This document shows positions 43,709-52,571 of a DNA stretch of 64,000 nucleotides, in pieces. Each line of letters begins with the position of its first letter. Within the stretch, counting starts at the first letter, position 1. The DNA comes from Streptomyces sp. NBC_00193 (GTDB lineage Bacteria; Actinomycetota; Actinomycetes; Streptomycetales; Streptomycetaceae): contig NZ_JAPEMM010000001.1 of the NCBI RefSeq assembly GCF_026342735.1, positions 1,178,001 to 1,242,000 of the forward strand. The letters run 5' to 3'. The notes under the pieces are model-generated. The model saw nothing but the letters and a program-made list of their open reading frames with translations, did no database searches and had not been told where the DNA came from. The position numbers and the translations under genes were made by a program.

Positions 43709-44527
43709 TCACGCGCCGGGTGGCTGGATGTGCCAGGTTCGGCGGTCTCTGGCTGTTGTGTAGAGGGCTTCTACGTCCGGGGGTTTGAGGGTGGTGGGGG
43801 TGTTCGTCAGGAAGGTCGATGTGGTGGCGGGGGTGAGGATGCGGACGTCGCGGAGGGTGGGGGCGATCTCCAGGCGGGTCGCGTCGACCACTGCCAGGAC
43901 CGGGGTCACCGGGGTGGCGAGGGCGCGGGTCGCGTGGGCCGCCGCGCGGCGGGCCTCGCGGGGGTCCGGGGTGGGGTCGGTGCGGCCCACCGTGAGGAGG
44001 AGGTCGCCGATCACCACGCGCTGGCGGCGGCCCTGGACCGTGCGGAAGCAGAAGACCCCGGGAGGCCCGATGAGCAGGTGGTCCGCGACGACGTGGATCG
44101 AGTGCAGGACCTGCCAGTCGTCCGTCTCCGCCAGGGCGTCCAGCACCTCGCCCATCCGCTGCCTCACCGTGAGCTCCTGACGGAGCCGGTGCCGGGCGCG
44201 GGTGCCCGCGGTGCCGTACGTGAGGGCTCCGAGCTGGGCCTCCCCCGGGCGGTTCGGGGCCAGGTCCTCGTCGGGCGGGAGGGACAGGCGGAGCAGGTCA
44301 CCGGCCGTGGGGACGGGTGGCGGGCCGATGGCCACGGTTCCGGTGAGGTAGGGGCGTAACGCCGTCAGGATCTCCTCGCGGCGCTCGTCCGCCAGCACGC
44401 TGATCCGGTTGGCCCGCCGGTCGTACCAGGCCACCGCCCTGCCGTCGGGCAGGTTCACGTACAGCCGGCCGCGGCCGGGCCGGCCGCTCGGCAGTACCTT
44501 CAGGCCCCTCGAACCCATCGAAGACAT
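43709..44527 (-). CDS. NERD-like nuclease-related protein
   Basis: 272 residues. The middle (about 120-215) resembles a NERD domain: RHRLRQELTVRQRMGEVLDAL, then WQVLHSIHVVADHLLIGPPGVFCFRTV and a helix-rich end TRALATPVTPVLAVVDA. NERD domains are distant relatives of restriction-type nucleases, but the catalytic acidic set is not obvious here. No signal or membrane segment. ATG 44527 preferred; GTG 44536 and ATG 44518 are in frame. The gene is bordered by repeats on its 3' side. Function unknown. Confidence 0.7.
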   Translation of the reverse strand: MSSMGSRGLKVLPSGRPGRGRLYVNLPDGRAVAWYDRRANRISVLADERREEILTALRPYLTGTVAIGPPPVPTAGDLLRLSLPPDEDLAPNRPGEAQLGALTYGTAGTRARHRLRQELTVRQRMGEVLDALAETDDWQVLHSIHVVADHLLIGPPGVFCFRTVQGRRQRVVIGDLLLTVGRTDPTPDPREARRAAAHATRALATPVTPVLAVVDATRLEIAPTLRDVRILTPATTSTFLTNTPTTLKPPDVEALYTTARDRRTWHIQPPGA

Positions 44528-44754
44528 GGTCCTCACCCCCGGCGTCCATGGGAGCAGCCCCGGCGCCCCCCGGCAATCCCCCGGTCGGGTCCGGCCTGCG
44601 GCGTGCGTCGTGCGGACCGTGGCGTGTAACGACTCCGCCGGGTCGCTGAGGCATGGCTGTTACAGAAGCAACGGGTTACCGCAACGGCCGGTGCATACGT
44701 TTATCCCACCTGGACGGACCAGGGCCTGACCTGCACCGACCGAAGGACGTTCCC

Positions 44755-45429
44755 GTGAACACCGTGAGCCGCAGCCGCCGGACAGTCGTACGCGCCGCCG
44801 CCGTGGCTGTGGGTGCCGGCAGCCTGCTGGCGTTCCCCGCGGCCGCCGCGTTCGGCGACGGGGTGCCGTCGGCTTCCTCCGCGCAGGGCGTGACCGCCCC
44901 GCGGACCCTGGTCAAGACCGTGTCGCTCGCCGACGGCGTCTCCACCGCGCACGTGTACCGCATGGCCAAGGGCGCCTACCAGGCCGATGTCCTCAACTCC
45001 GACGGCTCCACCGCCGCCACCCTGACCAGCCGTGACGGCAGCACCGGCTTCGGTGCCGCCGGGGAGATGCACCTCGCGCTGCGGTCCGACGGCGGGCTCA
45101 GCTCCTGGTCCGGGCCCGGGAGCGGGAGCAAGAGCGAGAGCGGTACGGAGGAATTCGGCGCCGGAAGGACGGACGGGCACAAGACCGCGAGCCGCGACGG
45201 CCGGGTCGTCCCCGTCTCCGACTCCTCGCGCTCGGGTACGGGTACGGGTACGGGTACGGGTACGGGTACGGGTACGGGTACGGGGACCGTCGAGGCGCTG
45301 GGTCTGCACACGCTGGCCGACGGTCCGGGTGACGGCATGCTGCTGCTCGCCGCGGGCGGCGGCATCGCGGCCATCGGCGCCGCCGGGCTGGGCTTCGCGA
45401 TGCTGCGCCGCGGGCGTACGGACGCGTAG
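44755..45429 (+). CDS. Exported, membrane-anchored protein with Gly-Thr repeat
   Basis: 224 residues. Signal peptide VNTVSRSRRTVVRAAAVAVG...AFPAAAAFG, a middle domain (AHVYRMAKGAYQADVLNSDGS ... GEMHLALRSDGG), a (Gly-Thr) repeat near residues 161-177, then a C-terminal membrane helix MLLLAAGGGIAAIGAAGLGFA followed by basic RRGRT. Such an end anchors the protein with its body outside the cell. AAGGA lies upstream of GTG 44755. No sortase motif is seen. Function unknown. Confidence 0.78.
   Translation: MNTVSRSRRTVVRAAAVAVGAGSLLAFPAAAAFGDGVPSASSAQGVTAPRTLVKTVSLADGVSTAHVYRMAKGAYQADVLNSDGSTAATLTSRDGSTGFGAAGEMHLALRSDGGLSSWSGPGSGSKSESGTEEFGAGRTDGHKTASRDGRVVPVSDSSRSGTGTGTGTGTGTGTGTGTVEALGLHTLADGPGDGMLLLAAGGGIAAIGAAGLGFAMLRRGRTDA
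45235..45282. repeat. GGTACG hexamer microsatellite, eight copies, in frame
   Basis: Eight exact GGTACG units encode Gly-Thr pairs just before the membrane anchor. Because the unit is six bases, slippage would change stalk length without shifting frame. Confidence 0.95.
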
Positions 45430-45534
45430 GACCCTGCTTCTCCGCCGGTCCTCCGGCCCGGGCTCACGGGCAGAAACGATGCGGCTCTGCCTACTGTGGA
45501 CAGGCACATGCTCATGGGAGAGGAGGGTCTACGG

Positions 45535-46326
45535 GTGATCGGATCCGGATCCGTTCCCTCCCCCGGTCCCGGACACCGGGCTCGGCGCCGACGTGTCCGG
45601 GCCGGTCTGCTGGCCGCCCTGCTGCTGCCGCTGGCGATCGCCTGCGATGACACCGGCGGGCTGGCCGGTGCCGGGGCGACCCCGACCGCGAGCGGGCCCG
45701 TACATCTGTGGCCGGGGCGCGCGGGGGCCGTCGTACCGCCTGCCGATCCCGGGGGCGCGCCGCCCGAGTACGTACCCGGGATCGCGCCCGTCCAGGACCA
45801 GAACGTGCACGTGATCGACCCGGCGACCCTGGTGCAGGCCGAGCTGCGGGCTCACCCGAACGCGCGGACCGGACCCGACGGGATGCCGCCCGAGACCGTG
45901 GCCGCGATCGAGGAGTGCGGGGCGGACGGGGCCGATCCGAAGAAGTGTCCGGTGCTGACGCCGTACTACCGGGACCTCACCGGCAACGGCAAGGACGAAC
46001 TGATCGTCGGCATCGAGTACCCGGACCAGCAGATGTCCGTGCGCGTGTACACGGCGGACGCGGAGGGCCGGCTCAACCGGATCATGGCCACCACAGACAC
46101 CGTCATCAGCGTCGAGCTCGCCGGACGGGACGTGATCCTGCGCGTCCCCAGCGGCAACGCCGGCTACGAGGTGAACACCACCTGGTCCTGGGACGAGACG
46201 CAGCGCTCGATGCTGCCGGCCTGGGAGCAGATCGTCCGGGTACCCGGCAGCACCGGCCCGGGCCGGACCCCGGGCGCGTCCCCGTCCCCGTCCCCGAGCC
46301 CCGGCTCGACGGGAGCGTCGCGGTGA
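45535..46326 (+). CDS. Lipoprotein coupled to the downstream histidine kinase
   Basis: 263 residues. Basic N-terminus then hydrophobic stretch ending in lipobox LLPLAIAC, so the Cys is lipidated at the outer face of the membrane. The body has YYRDLTGNGKDELIVGIEY, similar to FG-GAP/VCBS-type beta units, and a Pro/Ser tail. AGGAGG precedes GTG 45535. Its TGA overlaps the kinase GTG. The pairing recalls CseA-CseC of the sigma-E envelope-stress system, but sigE and a response regulator are absent here. Role as a sensor partner is inference. Confidence 0.85.
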   Translation: MIGSGSVPSPGPGHRARRRRVRAGLLAALLLPLAIACDDTGGLAGAGATPTASGPVHLWPGRAGAVVPPADPGGAPPEYVPGIAPVQDQNVHVIDPATLVQAELRAHPNARTGPDGMPPETVAAIEECGADGADPKKCPVLTPYYRDLTGNGKDELIVGIEYPDQQMSVRVYTADAEGRLNRIMATTDTVISVELAGRDVILRVPSGNAGYEVNTTWSWDETQRSMLPAWEQIVRVPGSTGPGRTPGASPSPSPSPGSTGASR

Positions 46327-47606
46327 GGCTCCGGCTGCCCTCGTGGACGGCGACGCTGACCTGGAAGTCGGCGTGCTTCATCGTGCTGATGTGCTGCTCG
46401 CTCGCGGCGGTGCTGGGTGTGCTCGTGCACGTGGAGGTGACCCGGCAGACCGTCGCCACGGCCCGCGAGAAGGCCCTCGGCAAACTGACCGAGGCCTCGC
46501 GCGCCTACGAGGCCGGCGAGATGCTGCCGCCGGAGTCCGGGCTCGACCCGGCCGGACTGCCGGACCGGCTGCGCGCGCTGGCCCTCTCCGGACAGCGCGG
46601 GACGCTCGTGGCGCAGGACGGGGGCCGGCAGCTGATGTGGGCGGCGGCCCCGGCGGACGGCAAGGCGCTGGCCACGGCCGTCGACTACGGGCAGAGCGCG
46701 CGCACGATCACCGGGCTGGACAACGCGATCATCGGTTCGTCGGTGCTGGCCATCGGCGGAACGCTGCTGTTCGGCGCCTTCGCCGTGACCCGGGTGACGC
46801 GGCGGCTGCACCAGACGGCGACGGTGGCCCGCAGGATCACCCAGGGCGACCTGGACGCACGCGTCGCGGACCCGCGGACGAAGGACCCCTCGCGGCACCA
46901 GGACGAGGTGGCGACCGTGGCGGCGGCCCTGGACACGATGGCGGGCAGCCTGCAGACGAAGCTCCAGCGGGAGCAGCGGTTCACGGCGGACGTCGCGCAC
47001 GAGCTGCGGACCCCGCTGACCGGGCTGCAGGCGGCGTCGGAGCTGCTGCCCGAGGGGCGGGCCACGGAACTGGTGCAGGAACGGGTGCGCACGATGCGGC
47101 AGCTGACGGAGGACCTGCTGGAGATCTCCCGGCTCGACTCGGGCAGCGAGGTGGTGGAGACGGACCTGCACCAGCTCGGCCGCCTCGCGCGGCGGGTGGT
47201 GCGGGCGTCGGGGACCGACACGGAGGTCGTCGTGGTGCGGGACGCGCACGTGGAGACCGACCGGCGGCGGCTGGAGCGGGTGCTGGGGAACCTGGTCGCC
47301 AATGCCCACAAGCACGGGCGGGCGCCGGTGGTGGTGACGGTGGACGGGCCGGTGGTGACCGTACGGGACCACGGCGACGGCTATCCCGAGTACCTCGTGT
47401 CCCACGGGCCCCAGCGGTTCCGTACCGGGGGCGGGAGCAAGGGGCACGGGCTGGGGCTGACGATCGCGGTGGGACAGGCGGAGGTCATCGGGGCCCGGCT
47501 GGTGTTCCGGCAGGCGGAGCCGACCGAGGGCGGGGCGGGCGGGGCGGAGGCCGTGCTGACCCTGGTCGAGGCCCCGCTGCCGCCGGGCGACGGCCCCCTG
47601 CCGTGA
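46323..47606 (+). CDS. Membrane sensor histidine kinase (no linked response regulator)
   Basis: 427 residues. Two membrane helices (about 16-38 and 134-156) bracket a roughly 95-residue extracellular sensor. HAMP follows (TRVTRRLHQTATVARRITQGDLDAR), then HisKA with phospho-His226 in FTADVAHELRTPLTG, N-box LGNLVANAHKH and a G-box DHGDGYPE/GSKGHGLGLTIA. GTG 46323 overlaps the lipoprotein stop. All kinase motifs are intact. The gene downstream is convergent, so the cognate regulator is elsewhere. Confidence 0.92.
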   Translation: MRLRLPSWTATLTWKSACFIVLMCCSLAAVLGVLVHVEVTRQTVATAREKALGKLTEASRAYEAGEMLPPESGLDPAGLPDRLRALALSGQRGTLVAQDGGRQLMWAAAPADGKALATAVDYGQSARTITGLDNAIIGSSVLAIGGTLLFGAFAVTRVTRRLHQTATVARRITQGDLDARVADPRTKDPSRHQDEVATVAAALDTMAGSLQTKLQREQRFTADVAHELRTPLTGLQAASELLPEGRATELVQERVRTMRQLTEDLLEISRLDSGSEVVETDLHQLGRLARRVVRASGTDTEVVVVRDAHVETDRRRLERVLGNLVANAHKHGRAPVVVTVDGPVVTVRDHGDGYPEYLVSHGPQRFRTGGGSKGHGLGLTIAVGQAEVIGARLVFRQAEPTEGGAGGAEAVLTLVEAPLPPGDGPLP

Positions 47607-47642
47607 GGTGCCGCCCGCCTGCGGTGGGGTGAGGCCCTGCCG

Positions 47643-47900
47643 TCACTCCCCCGGCGAGGCCGGTGGGTCCTGCGGGGTCGGCTTCGTCCAGGGCCAGCGG
47701 AGCTTCGGCTTCTGGCCGCCCGGGGCGTAGACGTACTTCCAGCCCCGCTGGAGGCCGAGGCGCTTGGAGTACCCCGCCGGGACCCTCTCGTAGAGCAGCA
47801 CCGTGGGGGCGCCGCCGTCCGGGGCCGGGACCGGGATCTCGTACCACTTCGACGGGTGGCCGGTCGGTCCGAGGAGGATCGGGAGGGTCCGGCCGTCCAT
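47643..47900 (-). CDS. Small hypothetical protein, 85 residues
   Basis: Soluble, Pro/Trp/Lys-rich: MDGRTLPILLGPTGHPSKWYEIPVP then VLLYERVPAGYSKRLGLQRGW and KYVYAPGGQKPKLRWPWTKP. Not recognised. ATG 47900 has GAGG nine bases upstream; GTG 47936 would add 12 residues. Convergent with the histidine kinase. Confidence 0.6.
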   Translation of the reverse strand: MDGRTLPILLGPTGHPSKWYEIPVPAPDGGAPTVLLYERVPAGYSKRLGLQRGWKYVYAPGGQKPKLRWPWTKPTPQDPPASPGE

Positions 47901-47963
47901 CGGGCCGCCCTCGAAGGGGGTGGGTTGGCTTCTCACCCCTCCAGTCTCACAGCAATCCGGACA

Positions 47964-48048
47964 TCACAGCCGCTCAGGGGTCACGGCCGTTCAGGAGTCA
48001 CGGCCGTTCCGCGGTCACGGCCGTTCATGAGTCACAGCCGTGCAGGGG
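47964..48048. repeat. 17-bp tandem repeat, five copies
   Basis: Units such as TCACGGCCGTTCAGGAG, with one to five substitutions between copies, run up to and into the tetR stop codon (the TCA that begins the next unit is the TGA of tetR). Fills the spacer between tetR and the small hypothetical gene. Confidence 0.85.
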
Positions 48049-48765
48049 TCACAGCAGGTGCGCCGCCTCGGAGACCACGGGGATCACCCGGCGGGCCAGT
48101 ACCCCCACCGGTCCGTCCGCCGATTCGAGCGCGAGGGCGGCGCGGGCCGCCGCGGCCGTCTCCGGGTCGGTGGCGGCCGTGGCCGTGAGGAGGGCGATGA
48201 ACTGGTCCACCAGCCAGTCCCGGAGCGAGTCGATCTCCGGCTGCTTGCCCTCGTCGATCCAGATCAGCGAGGCGGCCTCGACCGCCGTGATCCAGGTGCG
48301 CACCATCATGCGCAGCCGCGGGCCGGGGGCCGCCACGCCGAGGTGGAAGAGGATCGCCTCGGCGGCCGCCCGGCGAATGCCGTCGACGGTGGCGGTGGTG
48401 CGGGAGGTTTCGACCACGCTGCCGCCCTGGAGGAGGGCGGAGAAGCCGGCGTCGTGTTCGTCGACGAAGGCGAGGTACCGGTCCAGGGCCCGGGAGAGCC
48501 GCTGGGTCAGGGGGCCGGCCTGGGGTTCGGCGAAGCAGAGCCTCAGGACGTCGGCGGCGGAGCGCAGGGCGGCCTCGTAGAGCTGCTGTTTCCCGCCGGG
48601 GAAGTAGCGGTAGACGAGGGGGCGCGAGACACCGGCGGCCTCGGCCACGTCGTCGAGCGAGACCTCCTCCGGCGCCCGGTGTGCGAACAACGTCAGGGCC
48701 GCGTCGAGGAGCTGGGCCCGGCGCTCCTCGACGCTCATCCTGCGGTACGCCCGTACGGCTGTCAT
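48049..48765 (-). CDS. TetR-family transcriptional regulator
   Basis: 238 residues. N-terminal HTH in EERRAQLLDAALTLFAHRAPEEVSLDDVAEAAGVSRPLVYRYFPGG written in pieces: helix 1 QLLDAALTLF, recognition helix VSRPLVYRYF. The rest is a helical ligand-binding and dimer domain. It follows the AurF-like gene by 50 bp on the same strand, so it probably belongs to that transcript and may control it. Ligand unknown. The ribosome site is weak. Confidence 0.92.
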   Translation of the reverse strand: MTAVRAYRRMSVEERRAQLLDAALTLFAHRAPEEVSLDDVAEAAGVSRPLVYRYFPGGKQQLYEAALRSAADVLRLCFAEPQAGPLTQRLSRALDRYLAFVDEHDAGFSALLQGGSVVETSRTTATVDGIRRAAAEAILFHLGVAAPGPRLRMMVRTWITAVEAASLIWIDEGKQPEIDSLRDWLVDQFIALLTATAATDPETAAAARAALALESADGPVGVLARRVIPVVSEAAHLL

Positions 48766-48815
48766 GTCCGCAGGGTAGCCGCACCCCGTGGCCCTGGCCC
48801 CAAGGTGAGGAGTGT

Positions 48816-49745
48816 TCAGGCGAGGAGCCCCGAGCTCTTCCAGAGCTTGCGGCCGACTCCGCGCATCACGCCTATGTCGTCCAGGAAGTCGGTGAGCCGC
48901 TTGGCTCCGGTCTGCATGACCTCCCGGCGGTGACCGCTCGCCTTGACCTGGGCGAGCGCCTCGCGCCGGTCGAGGCCGATGTTGTCGTAGACCTGGGGGT
49001 TGACGAAGGCCTGCGAGAAGACGCGGGCGGCCTGGCCGCAGCTCACGCGGGTGAGTTCCTGCTCCCAGCGCGGGGCGGTGAGCATCTGGCGGCGCAGTTC
49101 CTCGCGGGCGTAGCGGACGTGGCGCGCCTCTTCGATGACGTGGATGCGGGTGACTCCGCGGACGAGGGGCTGGATGCGCTCGTCCGGGAAGGTCAGGCGC
49201 TGCATCCAGTCGAGGACCTCTTCGCCGAGCAGGGTGCAGGCGAAGGAGCCGGGGGTGGTGGAGACGGTCTTCAGGACGCGGGCGAGGTTGTGGTTGGCGC
49301 GGGAGACCGGGTACTCGGGGGCGCCACCCGTCTTGATCATGCGGGCGAACATCATCGAGTGGCGGCACTCGTCGGCGATCTCGGTGAGCGCGTACCGGAC
49401 GTGATTGCTGGTCAGGGACTTGTCGTAGACGTGCCGGACCAGGAGCTGCATGAGGATGATCTCGAACCAGATGCCGAGCGAGCCGAGCGCCGCCGCCTCG
49501 TGGCGGGAGAGTTCGATGCGCTGCTCCTCGCCCATCTTCTTCCAGAGCGGGGTGTCGAAGAGGGAGAGCAGCTCCGGCGGCCAGTAGTACTTGCCGTCGA
49601 TGGGCGGGGCGTCCCAGTCGAGTTCCTTGTCCGGGTCGAAGGAGTGCTTCGCCGAGGATTCGAGCAGCCGCTCGGCGATCTGCTCGCGGTCCTTGAGCAG
49701 GCCGAGGGCGTCGCGCAGCTCGGCTCGTTCGGTCACGGTGGTCAT
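48816..49745 (-). CDS. AurF-like di-iron oxygenase
   Basis: 309 residues. AurF relatives are ferritin-fold, non-haem di-iron enzymes; AurF itself oxidises an aromatic amine to a nitro group. Metal ligands are visible as paired E/H motifs: EIADECRHSMMF (E-x-x-x-H) and IHVIEEARHVRYAREEL (E-x-x-R-H), with further Glu in ELSRHEAAALG and TLLGEEVLDWMQ. ATG 49745 chosen over GTG 49757. Divergent from a second ferritin-like gene, 176 bp apart. Substrate unknown. Confidence 0.85.
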   Translation of the reverse strand: MTTVTERAELRDALGLLKDREQIAERLLESSAKHSFDPDKELDWDAPPIDGKYYWPPELLSLFDTPLWKKMGEEQRIELSRHEAAALGSLGIWFEIILMQLLVRHVYDKSLTSNHVRYALTEIADECRHSMMFARMIKTGGAPEYPVSRANHNLARVLKTVSTTPGSFACTLLGEEVLDWMQRLTFPDERIQPLVRGVTRIHVIEEARHVRYAREELRRQMLTAPRWEQELTRVSCGQAARVFSQAFVNPQVYDNIGLDRREALAQVKASGHRREVMQTGAKRLTDFLDDIGVMRGVGRKLWKSSGLLA

Positions 49746-49921
49746 GGCTTCGGACACCTCTGCGTCGAGTTACCGGCGGTCACTCCTTATGAGACTGCCT
49801 GTCAGCAAGACCGTCAATCCCTCGCGCACGACTTGTTGACCGCGCGTCTACCAACGTGTGACGCTGCCAACTGTCCGGTCCTGTACGGAAGTACGCGGCT
49901 ACGTGAGGCGAGGGGGCGTCA

Positions 49922-51028
49922 GTGTCGACGCACGAGCTCTACACCAACGATCCGGGCGAGACCGTCTGGCCGGTCCCCGCATCCGGAAATGCCCGTTTCA
50001 GCTGGGAGTACGACGGCGGCCGCGAGCGGCTGCTGGCCCTCTACCAGAAGGGCAAGGACAAACAGTGGGACGGCGCCAAGCGCATCGACTGGGACATCGA
50101 GGTGGATCCGTACGATCCCCTGGGCACCCCGGACGAGGCGCTTCCGCTGCACGGCACCCGGCATTGGGCCAAGCTCACGGAACGGGACCGGGGCGAGCTG
50201 CGCCGGCACTACAGCGCCTGGAACTTCAGCCAGTTCCTGCACGGCGAGCAGGGCGCGATGGTGTGCGCGGCGCGCATCGTCGAGTCGGTGCCGGACCTCG
50301 ACGCGAAGTTCTACTCCGCCACCCAGACCATGGACGAGGCCCGGCACGCGGAGATCTTCGGGCGCTTCCTGCACGAGAAGATCGGGATGCTCTACCCGAT
50401 CAACGACAGCCTTCAAGGGCTGCTCGGCGACACCCTGCGCGACTCCCGCTGGGACATGCCGTACCTGGGCATGCAGGTGCTCATCGAGGGGCTGGCACTG
50501 GCCGCCTTCGGGATGATCCGCGACACCACGAACAAGCCGCTGCCCAAGCAGATCCTGGCCTACGTGATGCAGGACGAGGCGCGGCACGTGGCCTTCGGGC
50601 GGATGGCCCTGCGCGACTACTACAAGCAGTTGTCGGACGCCGAGCTGCGCGAGCGCGAGGAGTTCGTGATCGAGGGCTGCTACCTGATGCGGGACCGGCT
50701 GCGCGGGGTGGAGGTGCTGGAGAACTTCGGCATCTCGCGCGCCGAGGCGGAGGAGTTCAGCGAACGGTCGGAGTTCCTGGCGCTCTTCCGCAAGCTGCTC
50801 TTCAGCCGGATCGTGCCGTGCGTGAAGGACATCGGACTGTGGGGCGAACGGCTGCAGAAGGCGTACCTGGACATGGGCGTCTTCGAGATGGGGAACTCCA
50901 ACCTGGACCTGCTGATGAGCCAGGACGAGGAGATCGCCGAGGCCCTCGACCGGGAGCGGTTCGCGGCGGAGGAGGAGCAGCGGGTGGCGGAGGTCGCGGA
51001 GGCCATCACGGAGGGCGCGGGCACCTAG
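49922..51028 (+). CDS. Ferritin-like-fold di-iron protein
   Basis: 368 residues. Two canonical di-iron motif pairs: FLHGEQGAMVCAARIVE with TMDEARHAEIFGRF, and VLIEGLALAAFG with VMQDEARHVAFGR, spaced as in R2-type or desaturase-like proteins. The N-terminal 70 residues are rich in Trp/Asp. C-terminal half is helical with a Glu-rich end. No membrane segment. GTG 49922. Divergent from the AurF-like gene, sharing a promoter region of 176 bp, so a joint pathway such as fatty-acyl or amine oxidation is likely. Reaction unknown. Confidence 0.85.
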   Translation: MSTHELYTNDPGETVWPVPASGNARFSWEYDGGRERLLALYQKGKDKQWDGAKRIDWDIEVDPYDPLGTPDEALPLHGTRHWAKLTERDRGELRRHYSAWNFSQFLHGEQGAMVCAARIVESVPDLDAKFYSATQTMDEARHAEIFGRFLHEKIGMLYPINDSLQGLLGDTLRDSRWDMPYLGMQVLIEGLALAAFGMIRDTTNKPLPKQILAYVMQDEARHVAFGRMALRDYYKQLSDAELREREEFVIEGCYLMRDRLRGVEVLENFGISRAEAEEFSERSEFLALFRKLLFSRIVPCVKDIGLWGERLQKAYLDMGVFEMGNSNLDLLMSQDEEIAEALDRERFAAEEEQRVAEVAEAITEGAGT

Positions 51029-51110
51029 AGCGGTGGGCGGAACCGGACGCCTACGGGGTCGGGCCACGCCCTCGCCGTCATCACGGAGCCGCCGTCCCTC
51101 CCCGGCCGGT

Positions 51111-52571
51111 TCAGCGGGCCGACAGTGCCGCCTCCATCACCGCCCGGGCGATCGGCGCGGCCGCGCCGTTGCCGCTGATGTCCCCGCGGACGGCCGACGC
51201 GTCCTCGACGACCACCGCGACCGCCACGGCCGGCGGCCGGCCGCCCTCGGGCCCCGCCCAGGAGATGAACCAGGCGTACGGGGTACCCGCGTTGCCGACG
51301 CCGTGCTGGGCCGTGCCGGTCTTGCCGCCGACCACGGCGCCGCGGATCGCGGCGTTGCGGCCGGTGCCGTTCTCCACCACCTTCACCATGAGCTCCTGCA
51401 TCCGCATCGCGGTCAGCGGGGTCATGGCCCGGCCCAGACTGCGCTGGTCGGCGCGCCGGACCGGGTCCCCGTCGTCCTGGGTCGTGCGGTCCACCAGGTA
51501 GGGGGCCTTGAGCTCCCCGCCGTTGGCGACGGCCGCCGCCACCATCGCCATCTGCAGCGGGGTGGCCTTGGTGTTGAACTGGCCGATCGAGGATAGGGCC
51601 AGCTGGTCGGGGCTCATGTCGGTGTCGAAGTTGGACCGCGACACCCAGGCCGGCACCCGCAGCCCCGCGTCGTTGAAACCGAACCGCCGCGCCGCCTCGG
51701 TCATCCCGCGCAGCCCGACCTGTACGCCGATCTTCGCCATCACCGTGTTGCACGACCACTGCACCGCGTCCGCCATCGAGGCGTCGGCGCAGCCCGTACC
51801 GGCGTTCGGCAGCAGGGTGCTGGTGCCGGGCAGCGGGTACGGGTCCGGGGTCTCGGTCGGCGCGTCCACGTCGGTGATCACGCCCGCGTCGAGGGCGGCG
51901 GCGGCCGTCACGATCTTGAACGTGGAGCCGGGCGGGTACGTCTCGCGCAGCGCGCGGTTGAGCATCGGCTTGGCGGGGTCCGCGTTGAGCTTCTCCCAGG
52001 CCTCCTTGACCTTCGGTCCGGTGCCGGAGAGCACCGCCGGGTCGTAGGAGGGGCTGCTGACCAGCGCGAGGATCTTGCCCGTGGCCGGCTCGACGGCGGC
52101 GACCGCGCCGCGCTTGCCCGCGAGCCCGGTGTACGCGGCCAGCTGCATGTTCGCCCGGATGGTGGTGGCGGCGTTGCCGCCTCCCGGGCGGCCGCGCGAG
52201 AGCTCGTACCAGAGCGGGAAGGCCGACAGCCCGGGGTCGGTGCCGGAGAGGACCGGGTCCTCGGCGCGTTCCAGGAAGCTGGTCCCGTAGGTCTGGGAGG
52301 CGAAGCCGGTGACGGGTGCGTAGAGCGGTCCGTTCTTGTACGTGCGCTCGTAGCGCAGCAGTTGGCGGCTGTCCCGGGAGCCGGTGACGGGACGGCCGTC
52401 GACGGTGATGTCCCCGCGCGGTTCCGCGTACCGCTCGATGGCGGGGCGTTTGTTGGCCGGGTTCGCGCCGTAGCCCGCGGCCTCCCAGACCTGGACACGG
52501 CCGACGTTGACCAGCAGGGCGACGAGCAGCAGGGCGCAGAAGTACGCGCACCAGCGGATGTAGCGGATCAC
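51111..52571 (-). CDS. Class B penicillin-binding protein (peptidoglycan transpeptidase)
   Basis: 486 residues. One N-terminal membrane helix (YIRWCAYFCALLLVALLV), a dimer domain, and a transpeptidase domain with the three active-site motifs: S-x-x-K in PPGSTFKIVTAA, S-C-N in VQWSCNTVMA and K-T-G-T in VGGKTGTAQHG. It crosslinks glycan strands on the outer face of the membrane. GTG 52571 overlaps the stop of the FtsW/RodA gene (GTGA). It forms a synthase pair with that polymerase, as in elongation, division or sporulation. Confidence 0.94.
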   Translation of the reverse strand: MIRYIRWCAYFCALLLVALLVNVGRVQVWEAAGYGANPANKRPAIERYAEPRGDITVDGRPVTGSRDSRQLLRYERTYKNGPLYAPVTGFASQTYGTSFLERAEDPVLSGTDPGLSAFPLWYELSRGRPGGGNAATTIRANMQLAAYTGLAGKRGAVAAVEPATGKILALVSSPSYDPAVLSGTGPKVKEAWEKLNADPAKPMLNRALRETYPPGSTFKIVTAAAALDAGVITDVDAPTETPDPYPLPGTSTLLPNAGTGCADASMADAVQWSCNTVMAKIGVQVGLRGMTEAARRFGFNDAGLRVPAWVSRSNFDTDMSPDQLALSSIGQFNTKATPLQMAMVAAAVANGGELKAPYLVDRTTQDDGDPVRRADQRSLGRAMTPLTAMRMQELMVKVVENGTGRNAAIRGAVVGGKTGTAQHGVGNAGTPYAWFISWAGPEGGRPPAVAVAVVVEDASAVRGDISGNGAAAPIARAVMEAALSAR

